Source: Apoderus coryli (taxonomy: Eukaryota; Arthropoda; Insecta; Coleoptera; Attelabidae). From it: a DNA stretch of 64,000 bases. The notes under the pieces are model-generated. The model was not told the DNA's origin and did not search any database. It saw only the letters and a list, made by a program, of their open reading frames with translations. The DNA is taken from assembly GCA_911728435.2 (NCBI GenBank), contig OU452198.1, forward strand, positions 42,933,902 through 42,997,901. Direction: 5' to 3'. Position numbers and translations under genes: made by a program. Below are positions 43,498 through 53,031 of the stretch, piece after piece (the first letter of the stretch is position 1; each line of letters begins with the position of its first letter).

Positions 43498-44420
43498 TAC
43501 GACTGATAAAATTTGATATCTGATGGTTGCGATTTAGGTTTTGGAGCCTGCAGAAATTTTTTATAACGAATAACTTTTTTTCGTAAAATTAATAATCAAA
43601 AAGTTTCCCATATGCCGCCAACTTGTAGACACACTGTAATAAATCTTTGGGATAAACACAAATTGTATATTCTCTGTTTTCAACGCACTATAAACCATTT
43701 CACATCACCGGTCCTTCGAGGAACGACACTTACGGATGCTTGGAAGTTTTACATCAAATCTAATAAAGTTTTTTTTTTTGTAATATACTTAGGTCGTAAA
43801 ATTTGACTGAGAACCAGTAAAATTATCAATTTCGGGGGAAAATACAGGAAAATCCGACTAAATGCATCATGGAATATTGTTTTTCAGTTCAAAGAATTTC
43901 CATTTAACTAAAAAAAAAACGTAAATGAGTTTAATTTAATAAGCCACAGAGGCGAACATGATTGATCTGCGAATTTCATAAAATGATTGATTTTGAAAGC
44001 GCTTTTTTATTCGGATTTCAGAATTACATACAAATTCAGTAGCTTTTTAAATTTAGTGATATCTCTGTTAATCTATTCACAAGCGCTATTAAAAAAACCA
44101 CCAACAACTTTATGGTAAGATTTGTTTGTTCCGAAATTTGATTTGAAATAATGATTTACAAACTAAGGCATACGAAGTATAATCAAAAATAAAATTGGAA
44201 GAAAATTCGCCCCACAATTTACCTAGAATACATGTCGTACTATATAAAGTTGCTAAATGTTTTTAATATAATTCGAAAAGTAACCACAAGTACGGTTCGG
44301 GTGCTATAAAAAAAGATAAAGTAAAACAGTAGGAAATTACAACCTCGATGAAAATAATATCATTCTAAAAATATTTATTGAAGATAAAGTTATAGCAAAC
44401 TTCGCTTCTCATGTATTCCA
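43498..44420. other. No gene seen
   Basis: AT-rich spacer between the MITE and the second Crypton. The frame at 43612-43806 resembles no known protein. Confidence 0.4.
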
Positions 44421-44427
44421 GGGATAA

Positions 44428-45647
44428 TTTTTTACTAAATATAGTAACCAATCAAATTACTTAATTTTAAGTCATGTGTCAAATTTGTAAAAACAATTTG
44501 GAATGCTAGGACTAGGCTACTCCAGGAAAAATACTTCAATGACTTCAAAATTGTATTCGACCCGTGTGATATTCAAAAATGCGCGTGATGCAAGAAATGC
44601 AAAACGTAATAGATGACAGCAGGATCCAAACAAACAAAAATGCAGTTGATCAAATTTGAGTTCAAGTGATTTGGCTAGAATCATTGGATTATGGGATGAA
44701 TGTACACCAGAAGGTTTAGAAAATTTTTTTACCATATTGTAGCTGTTGAGTAAGCTTGGCGAGGTGGTGAACCAGCTGATTGCCTTATAGATTATTTCAC
44801 GATTGAGAAAAATAATGGTGGAACGCCAACCAACAGAATTGAATACAATCCAATATTCAGTAAAACATGCCAAGGAGGATCGAAAAGTTGTACAAATAGT
44901 AAGTGGCTTGTTCCAAATATTGCAAACGAAAGTGCATGCCCTGTTCGGTTATTCCATAAATTATTGTCCAAAAGGGGGAAAAATATTACTTCCAGTCGCC
45001 TATTCTTGAGACCAAATCGTTTCTGGAAATCCGAAAGTGACTGTGGACCAAATCATCCGCGCAAGCTATTGGTTTGGACACTAAGTGTAAAAAGATATCC
45101 AATCATTCGAACAGATCAACTGCAGTTAGCCATTTGGCAAATAAAGGAATTCCTGAACAGCAATTAATAAAAATAACAGAACATAGCAGCTCTAATTCAA
45201 TTAAATCGTACTGGAATATTAACCAAGAACGCCATGGTGAAATAATCAACACCATGCGAGGAATTTCTTCAACAGTGGAAACTAACAATCCGTCAACTGC
45301 AGCAAACTCTTCTTCCAATTTAACATTTACCAATTGTACTTTTCACAACTGTAGGTTTAAATAAAAATGAATAATATTTGTTTGATTAAAACTAATACAT
45401 TTTGTATTGAAAATTATTATATGTCAGATTGACAATCAAATTTTTGATATCTACAAAGTAAAAAATTATCTTATCGAATACTCCTCGGGCCTTGATAAAT
45501 ACTCAAAATTTTGTCATAGAGAATCCTTCAAGCGAGTTGCTCAAGGATAATAGCCCTCGGCCTACGGCCTTGGGCTATTATCAAGCAACACGCTTTCGGC
45601 ATTCTCGGTATTATCTCGGTATTATCCAGACCCTAGGGGTAATACTA
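44428..45647 (+). mobile_element. Crypton element, degenerate copy 2
   Basis: Opposite orientation to 26567-28263. The plus strand reads NNGGTPTNRIEYNPIFSKTC, SKWLVPNIANESACPVRLFH, LLSKRGKNITSSRLFLRPNR, then in another frame KISNHSNRSTAVSHLANKG, IPEQQLIKITEHSSSNSIK, SYWNINQERHGEIINTMRG. The catalytic GH is EH here. It is flanked by GGGATAA (44421-44427) and CTGACAA (45648-45654), diverged versions of the CTGATAA bracketing copy 1. The 5' part of the recombinase is deleted. The GC-rich hairpin (gataatagccctcggcctac...) near the 3' end is conserved with copy 1. Confidence 0.75.
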
Positions 45648-45654
45648 CTGACAA

Positions 45655-46010
45655 TACTTTTCTGATTGCAACGATTTTGAAACTGCAGAATTCTGTTCAA
45701 CTTTATGGAATGAATAAGTGAAACGAAAATGTTTATACTTAATCATTATTTGTTTTTGCACATTGTATTATTTTAAAATGCTTGTAATAATCTGATAAAA
45801 TGAACATAAATATAAACATTTCCTAGTAAAAGCAAAGCTGCCAATATTTAAGACATTACTAAAGTTTAAAATTAAAACTAAAGATATTATTCCCTATTCC
45901 ATTTCATCTTTTATACATACAAACTAACAAAAACATCATACAAAATAAAAATATACAAAATTTAAATTAATTTACATTTATACAGACTATAATAATAATA
46001 ATATATTTAT
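45655..46010. other. 3' flank of host gene 2, no further gene seen
   Basis: AT-rich sequence downstream (minus strand) of the gene 2 stop codon. It should contain the 3' UTR. Several AATAAT-type sequences occur, but no single poly(A) signal is convincing. Confidence 0.4.
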
Positions 46011-46231
46011 CTAATGCCGCCCGTACATTGCAGATCCTAACCGTATTTGGAAATCTTTATAGAGTAATTTGCCACCTAATGGTACTCGACTGAGGAACAT
46101 ACTGGGTGACATTAGACAGAGAGCTTTACCGTTCATCATGAATCGCGAAAGCGGGACTTCAGGCAAACCGTGGACACGTGTGAGGTGGCTTAACCATTGG
46201 GCGACGTGGTCTCGTGTCCATTGTCTTGGAT
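46011..46231 (-). CDS. Gene 2 exon B (Pointed domain, stop)
   Basis: The acceptor is gcttttcag|ATCCAA. The exon encodes the whole Pointed domain and ends [13 protein letters not shown] with TAG at 46013-46011. The helix-core residues typical of PNT domains (DPxx[15 protein letters not shown]) are all present. Confidence 0.82.
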
Positions 46232-49094
46232 CTGAAAAGCAAAAATATATTCATGAGTTAAAAATGTACATTATTTCAATGGATTTATTGATATATTAGT
46301 AAAAGTTTTTTTACCATTTAATTGCAATACGATTAATAACCGATCTCATAATATCGAGAACTAATTTTAAAATATTTACAATTTGAAGCTGAAAAAAAAC
46401 ATTTTAAGAGAAAGAATGAGGCTCAATAATAATAATAATTAAGCCTTTATTTTTAAATGCGCGAAGTCTAGCCAAAGGCCAATCATATTCAACCCATTAC
46501 ACAGAGTAAACAATACAAAAGAAAAAAAGAAAAGGAGAAAATAAACAAAATAAAACAATATGAAGTAAACTACAAATAATTCAAAATAACATAAACATCT
46601 CAAAATAAAATGATAATGCAATAATAAATTGAAGTGTAATGACGCGTTTTACACTACACATTGCTAAGTTCTGTTGCAAAATAATCCTCTTCCTTTCAGG
46701 ACCAAAAACCATAGTTTTTGACTTAGTCGGATTTAGTCGTAAGTTGTGAGTGGTTGCATATTCGGAGATGGAGCTCAAGTCGCTATTAATTCGATCAGCA
46801 GTAGCCCCGGACTGCTTTGGGTCAAAATGATAATAAAGTTGTGTATCATCTGCAAAGAATTGCGCTTCGCAATGCTTAACAACATCAGGCAAATCAAACG
46901 TATATAATAGAAACAAAAGTGGAGCAAGAACAGAGCTCTGAGGCACTCCCGACTGTACATGCAATAATGAGGACCACTGAGAATCAACAACAACCTGCTG
47001 AGGGCGATCACTTAAATACGAAGCGATAAATTCTGACGATATTGAATCAAACCTGACATAGCTATTACCCGGGGCCTGTATATGACCCCTGTAAAATGTT
47101 TACGTCTGATAGGCACCTGACATTGTCTTCAGTCTTATAATATCGGGTCCGCCATCTAACGTTTTTTTTTTCAACTAGTGCTTATTTCGTGAAGGGTAAC
47201 ACTTAGCTCATGTCTGATTTGACAGATAATTAGTTTTATCCTTCCGCTGAACGAATATGGTTGTGGTTGAACAACGCTGGGAAATATTGCGACATTACTT
47301 TGAAAATCATGGTAATGTTGCAGAATGTGTGCTTAAATTGTGTACGGATTTTGGAAGAAGAGAAGCACCGTCAGCTCCGTATGTTCGTTATCTCGTGAAA
47401 AAAGTGAAAGAAACTGGCATCCTCATCGATAAACCAAAGCGTGAAAAGCCAAAAACAGTGCGTACACCCGAGAATATTGCTGCTGTGGCAAAAAGTGTGC
47501 GTGAAGCGCCATCAACATCAATTCATCGTCGGTCTCAACAATTGAACATTTCGGAGACATCATTGAGACGAATTTTGCATAAAGACCTTGGTATGACGTC
47601 ATACAAAGTCCAATTGGTTCAGGAGTTGAAGCCAACTGAGCATCCAATGCGTTTTCGCTTCGCTCAGTGGGCCTGCGATCGACTTACAGAAGATGCCGAT
47701 TTTGCCAAAAAAATCATCTTTTCAGATGAAGCTCATTTTGATCTTGGCGGGTATGTAAACAAGCAAAATTGTCGCATTTGGGGCACAGAAAACCCGCACG
47801 CATACATTGAAAAGCCGATGCACCCAAAACGAGTCACATGTTGAACGAATTTTTGTTCACAAAAATTGAAGAGGAGGATATTGGCAACATTTGGTTCCAA
47901 CAGGACGGCGCTACGTGCCACACAGCCGAAGCTACACTCGATGTTTTGCGCCCTGTTTTTGAAGATCGCATTATCAGCCGCAGAGCTGATGTCGTTTGGC
48001 CACCTCGGAGCTGCGATTTCACACCGTTGGACTATTATTTGTGGGGTGCCGTCAAAGATAAGTGTTACGCCGACAAGCCAGAGACAATTGAAACTTTAAA
48101 GGACAATATTCGTGAAGCCATTGGTGAAATACAGCTGCACTCAATCGATAATGTGCTTAAAAATTGGACCGATCGTGTAGGCTACTGCATGGCCAGCCGA
48201 GGCAGCCATTTGAATGAAATTATTTGTCATTATTAACCGGAAAGATTGTACTTTCAAATAGAAAAAGAAATTTGAGAAAATATTCAGCAGTTTTTCTTTT
48301 ATAGCATTTTCAAAAAAAAAAAGTTATCTGCCAGACCCAATACCTAACAATCGATAAACATTATTCTATGATCTGGATCACTGCAATTTTGTATTACCTA
48401 TAAACTCTTAAAACGATATTTTCCCATATTGAACACACTAACACTAATAATAAAAGATTTCCGCAAGCACACAAAATGCCCTTTTATTTTACTTAAATTG
48501 GTCATATTTTACAATAATAATAATAAAGAGTGCAAGAAGGGGTTTAAAAACTTACAAAAAATATTTCCTAAACATATAGCAGAAATATTGATTAATTATT
48601 TAAAAATGTATCATAAAAAACTTGCTTTAGGCGTTTGTAAATAGTGGAAAAGGGTCAACATAATAATCTTATTCGAAATATGGAATAATTTAATAAAAAA
48701 TAGATGATCTCTTCGATAAAAATTAAAAAAAAAATATTTGGAAAGTTAGCATGTCACCAATAGTCTTACGAGAAAGTTAAATGACAGAATGGTCACAGAA
48801 ATATTACTTTTACACTTAAATATGGAGAGCTATTCGTGCCTTGAGAGCAACAGTTTATGTGCTATTAGATTCAACATTAACTGTGATGAGAATGAGAGTA
48901 TTAAACTGTCAAACAAAGAGTGTAATTTTTTAGTTTAGTTTTGTTAAAATATCAAACTCATTACCTTTTGGAAGGCTATCCTCAGTATCATCCTGATATG
49001 ATGCCATCGATGGTATTCTAAACAGTTGTAATCTGTTATTCATTTCATTGTAACCAGTGTAGTGGACAGGTGATTCTGCTGCTTGCAGTGTCAT
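46011..49094 (-). CDS. Host gene 2: Pointed/SAM-domain protein without ETS domain (Edl/Mae-like)
   Basis: Coding exons are 49094-48965 and 46231-46011. The donor is CCAAAAG|GTAATG and the acceptor cttttcag|ATCCAA; phases match (a G joined to AT gives Asp). The product is 116 aa. Residues 1-43 ([18 protein letters not shown]...) are a low-complexity N-terminus. Residues 44-113 are a Pointed-type SAM domain: [60 protein letters not shown]. The domain mediates SAM-SAM contacts among ETS factors. With no ETS domain, the protein fits Edl/Mae, which binds Pointed and Yan and modulates receptor tyrosine kinase output; this function is inferred from the family. The first coding exon extends upstream to an acceptor at 49157-49158 with no stop, so extra N-terminal exons are possible. 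The intron contains a LINE and a DD41D transposon. Confidence 0.78.
46424..47092 (-). pseudogene. Jockey-like LINE fragment in gene 2 intron
   Basis: The minus strand reads [53 protein letters not shown] (FADD box) and [19 protein letters not shown]. The C-terminal third is deleted and it passes directly into 3' UTR with a (TTA)n tail at about 46424-46440. It is 5'-truncated. Confidence 0.82.
47143..48340 (+). mobile_element. DD41D (rosa-like) Tc1/mariner transposon with internal deletion
   Basis: The ends TCGGGTCCGCCATCTAACG (left) and the complement of TTGGGTCTGGCAGATAAC (right) are flanked by TA at 47141-47142 and 48341-48342. The transposase starts at 47257 ([19 protein letters not shown]). 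It shows HTH blocks, [18 protein letters not shown], and first Asp in [14 protein letters not shown]. After HPKRVTC it stops at 47844 because a segment is deleted. The overlapping next frame resumes [20 protein letters not shown] with second Asp ([10 protein letters not shown]) and third Asp ([12 protein letters not shown]). I count 41 residues between them, hence DD41D. The C-terminus ([13 protein letters not shown]) is intact to 48236. It lies in the intron of gene 2, on the opposite strand. Confidence 0.9.
48341..48964. other. Remainder of gene 2 intron, no gene seen
   Basis: AT-rich intronic sequence between the DD41D element and exon A. The frame at 48429-48644 is low in complexity and unrecognisable. 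Confidence 0.45.
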
Positions 49095-49156
49095 TTTTAA
49101 CTTTTTGCTGTAGTAGCCTATTTTGGATGTACAGATAGTTGACTTGAATACGAATT
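48965..49156 (-). CDS. Gene 2 exon A (contains probable start codon)
   Basis: The acceptor is ttttttttcag|AATTCG. The frame is open from the acceptor to donor AAAAG|GTAATG. ATG at 49094-49092 sits in an A-rich context (aaaaATGaca) and is the likely start. If a coding exon precedes, the reading frame would continue upstream (EFVFKSTICTSKIGYYSKKL). Confidence 0.7.
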
Positions 49157-51584
49157 CTGAAAAAAAAATATTTATTATAGACACATAACATTCATTAGGC
49201 TGGGCAATAATCCTGGGGTTCTCTTTGGCTACAAAAGGGGACAAATGATACTTTAAGTGACTTCATCAAGATCAAAATAGGGTATATATAGTTGTGTCAC
49301 TTCAATTTAGCACAATGTTGGTATATTTTATAAAACAATTCACTTCTTTTGTTACGTTGTTGGGTCGTAAAATGGCATTTTAAATTTATTTATTACGCTA
49401 GAAAGTCAAGTTGAATTAAAGACAAATAATAATCAATGAATTGATTACAATTATTAAGAATAAGTTTATAATTTGTTACGTTACTGATTCGCATTGAGGT
49501 ACTTCCGGATCAAATAACTAGTATTTTCCAAATAAACCTTAAAATACCTACATAAAACCACATAAAGTATAATATACAAAACATTTAAAGATATGTTTGT
49601 TTTATTTCCCGAACACTAAAACCTTTTTAAGTCTCATATTAAGAGTTTATGTCTTGTAAATGTATACACAATACAAACTTTTGTATCATCCAAGATTTGT
49701 TTATTTATTTTCGAAAAATTCGACGTTCTAAATGTAAACTTGCGCTTTTTTTTTGCTACATCCTGCCAGTTCTTTTTAGTGTTTACACGAATAACATATG
49801 GATTTTTTGTTGGTGTATTCTTTTTATATAGAGGGGACCCATAAAGTTGTACCAAATTTTGTCTGAATGAGTCGATATGAGTATAACGGTGTAAGTGTTT
49901 ATTCTACCGTTTCCTGGACTGGTTTCAGGAAAGATAAAAATTCCTCTTTCCAAATCGAGCAGACATGAATAATATAATATAGGAGAAAATAGATTTATAA
50001 AATATACGATTTTATATAAATAAATATAGCCTTAATTTAATTTGCTCTAACAGTAGCTAACAAAACGCTAACAGTTATTTCGGTAAAATTGCGTTAATTA
50101 CAATATTACAGGTTCTTCAAATAATTCAAACTTTTAGTTGAAGCGTTTTTCATGATTATATGCATCATATTGTCATTGTCTATCAGCCATTTGTGTCTTT
50201 TTAACGTATATTTAACGTAGAGTTCAGTTATATATCCTAATCAAATTTTCATATTTCCAGTGGCGTTTTCTGCTTTTTTGATGAATAATAATTAAAATAT
50301 TATGCGTGATTTGAAATTGTAAATATGTTCTATTTTTTTATAATTTAGGTTCACCGGAAATACCTTTTTAATTTTGTATATCCATCTATTTGTGGAAACG
50401 ATTATTTCTAAGTTTATCTAAGTTTATTTTGCTACATAATAGTAATAAGGGTAAAAATAATAATTTATTATACAAAATTATTCATCATCACCTAAAAAAA
50501 TTTCCTTTTGGTAAGTTTAAAGAGATTAAAAAAGGGACGAGAGTTTAAATAAATAATATAATATAAAAAATATTAAAAAAGAACAATATTAAATTTGAGT
50601 GCAAAATATTTTACCATATAAAATAAGTCCAAGGGGATAAGAGGGCACCAAAAGATTAAAAAAAGTTAGAAACTATCAAAGAGGAAAATATGTTCATTTT
50701 CAAATACGATCAAATAAAAATCATTTCAGATGGTCTAATACATTTTTGAAATTTCGTTTTAATTAAAATTAGCATTTAATTTTGCAACAAACGAACGAAA
50801 ATGGGTACCTATAATTTTAAACAATTTATATAAATTTAATATTTTTACACTTTTGAGGTTATATTTCCCTAATATTAGGATTATTATTATAATTAATGAT
50901 CGTCAATAAGTCTCACTGTCATATTAGCAAACTGTGTTTCGTAACAGTTAGCAAAAACTAAATTAGACCGGATTCTACACAAGTACATAAAAATCGTGAG
51001 CGTAAAACAATGAACGCAACAATTACAAAAAAAAAATAATACCCTACCCTTGGTTGATTGTAAGAAATGAATTAGCTGCAAAGTATGTACCCGTGGAATC
51101 TTGAAAAAACGATATTAAAAATTTTAAGGCTACCTAACCAAAATTAAGGACAATAAAAACATGCTGCTTGCTTTCTTTATTTTTTGCCTGTACAGAATAC
51201 ATTGCACATTGATTTGCAAAACAAAATTGATTGAAAAAATTGCTGAATCTCAATCCTATAAACCTACCTATAAATTGCTTAAAAATATTTGAACATAATA
51301 AAGATTTGATTACTTACAATGAAGACTTTGCTAGCTCCAGATTAGTAACTAGCAATAAATGTTCAAATGATTCTGTTATATTTTAGTGAATAGTAGTTAC
51401 AGTATTAAATTCACACCACTTGGCACTATCAAAATAGAAATGACCCGGTAGACAAGAGTATATATTTCCACGCATATATGTTAGTATTGATTGAGTTGTA
51501 TGACCAAGGAGTTGAAAGTTGAATTTAGAAAACATGCGCATTAATGGATGTTTAAATAGATAAATGATGCAACGCATGTAAAAC
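49157..51584. other. Upstream region of gene 2, no gene seen
   Basis: About 2.4 kb of very AT-rich sequence. Upstream exon(s) and the promoter of gene 2 are expected here or beyond, but none could be identified. Frames at 49634-49855 and 51383-51586 are not convincing. Confidence 0.4.
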
Positions 51585-52035
51585 ACACAAAAATAAGTTT
51601 AATAGAAATCCATAACTTGTTTCCGAACTCAATTTAGTTTCATCATCAGTGGCGAAAAGAAAAATTTACAAAATCAAGCCTTTAAATTTCTATTGAGGTC
51701 ACCCTTATGAAAAAAATATTGTTATTTTGTATTAATAAAAAATGAAATTAAATTAAGAAAAATTAACATTATTTTTGGTATTTTTCATTATCTTTTTGTA
51801 GATCATGATAGTTTTTAAATATTAATTCATTTGGGAATCTTATTCTACAACTTACGTCGACAGCAATCGAAATATGAATGTTCTAAAAACGTCAATTAAG
51901 TCATTCATATTTCGATTTGAACAGACTTGAAATTAAAAAATCATATTAGATTGTATTAAAACATTTTTGAACTTATTGACATTTATTATTTTTTTTCCGA
52001 AATAGCTCATTTTTTATGTAGATTTATTTATACAA
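51585..52035 (-). mobile_element. Hammerhead-bearing (Penelope-like) remnant, minus copy
   Basis: The element strand is minus. A block at 52028-51925 (aagtagatttatt-like ... aatcatattaga) is followed by the hammerhead motif at 51652-51610 and the tail TTTCTATTAAACTTATTTTTG. The same block and motif occur in plus orientation at 52703-52983. No ORF. Confidence 0.6.
51610..51652 (-). ncRNA. Hammerhead-like motif, degenerate
   Basis: The minus strand reads CCA-CUGAUGA-U-GAAACU, a loop, AGUUC-G-GAAAC-AAGUUA-UGG. Stem II has a bulge and the NUH site is UUA instead of GUH. It is probably inactive. Confidence 0.45.
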
Positions 52036-52702
52036 GGTGTTTCTAAAAAATGTGGTCAAAATTTGTGAGCGAATTGGGGACGTCTAATCATGAAAAAAAC
52101 CTAAATTGTAATTTTTCGAAAAGTCCTTATTTACAAAGATACAGGGTGTTAAAGATGACTGCCTGAGGACGATTTTTTTGAAATATTTTCGAAACGAGAA
52201 AAGATGAATTAATCAAATGTAGCATATTTATTCACCTAGTTAAATGTCATAAACTGACATGAAATTGAATAAAAAAGGATGATCTTTGGCGGGTAAACGG
52301 GGGGGACCCTTGCCTTAATTATAACCTAACTTTTTTTCCTTGTGACTTTTATTCCATTTGTGTCACAAATGTGATAAAATAAAGTTTTCTACATAAAAAA
52401 GGCATACTTCTTTCTTCTCGAAAAACTTAAAGAATTTCGAGAAATTCAAGTTCGAAAATTTTAGGACAAAACTCTTAGTAAACAGCATTAATAAAATACA
52501 GTTTGCTCACGAAAAGTTTTCCAAAATTTTATTAATGCTGTGTACTAAGGACCAGTTTTGTCTTTTATTAAATCACAAAAACTCTCACTTTTGTGATTTA
52601 ATAAAATATTTAAAACCATTAAATTCATTTATCCTTGCAAAACATTTTTTTCGTCTTTTTGTTTTTTGTAAAACATAGAATATTTAAAATATTTTAAATT
52701 AT
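52036..52702. other. Spacer between inverted hammerhead remnants
   Basis: It contains acaaggtgtttctaaaaaat at about 52033 and acagggtgttaaag at about 52141, a motif seen at other element ends in this window. It also contains an internal foldback (52500-52620: agtacacagcattaat- and aattttgtgattt-type repeats). No ORF. Confidence 0.4.
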
Positions 52703-52983
52703 CTAAATAAATCTACTTAAAAATCAGCTATTTATGAAAAAAATGTCAATAAGCTCAAAAATTTTATATAAAATCTAATATGATTTTTTAATTTTAAATC
52801 TTCGAACTATGATAATAAGAAGAAAAAAAAAAGTTTTCTCAAATTTTTAAATGTTTGCCACTGATGATGAGACTGGCCTAGTCTCGAAACATGTGCATAT
52901 ACATGGCTGAAAAATAGCTATTGACGATTTTCTATTAAATTTATTTGGTGGAGACGTGAGTTTTATTTTACATCACTCAATAT
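52703..52983 (+). mobile_element. Hammerhead-bearing (Penelope-like) remnant, plus copy
   Basis: Block aaataaatctacttaaaaat through taatatgattttttaat (52703-52803) is inverted relative to 52028-51925. Then come the hammerhead at 52857-52907 and the tail TTTTCTATTAAATTTATTTG then GTGGAGACGTGAG. The remnant ends at the palindrome starting 52984. With the minus copy it gives the head-to-head arrangement typical of Penelope-like terminal repeats. Confidence 0.6.
52857..52907 (+). ncRNA. Hammerhead-like motif with strong stem II
   Basis: It reads GCCA-CUGAUGA-U-GAGACU, ggccu, AGUCUC-GAAAC and then CAUGUgcauauACAUG before UGGC. Stem II is six perfect base pairs and helix I is GCCA/UGGC. The cleavage-site triplet does not read GUH, so activity is doubtful. 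Confidence 0.5.
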
Positions 52984-53031
52984 GTTCAGTTGGCCGAAAG
53001 TTCATTAATATGAACTTTCGGCCAACTGAAC
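52984..53031. repeat. 48-bp perfect palindrome
   Basis: Arms gttcagttggccgaaag... (52984-53005) and 53010-53031 are exact reverse complements (22 bp each) around taat. It lies directly between the hammerhead remnant and the next foldback element. Confidence 0.92.
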
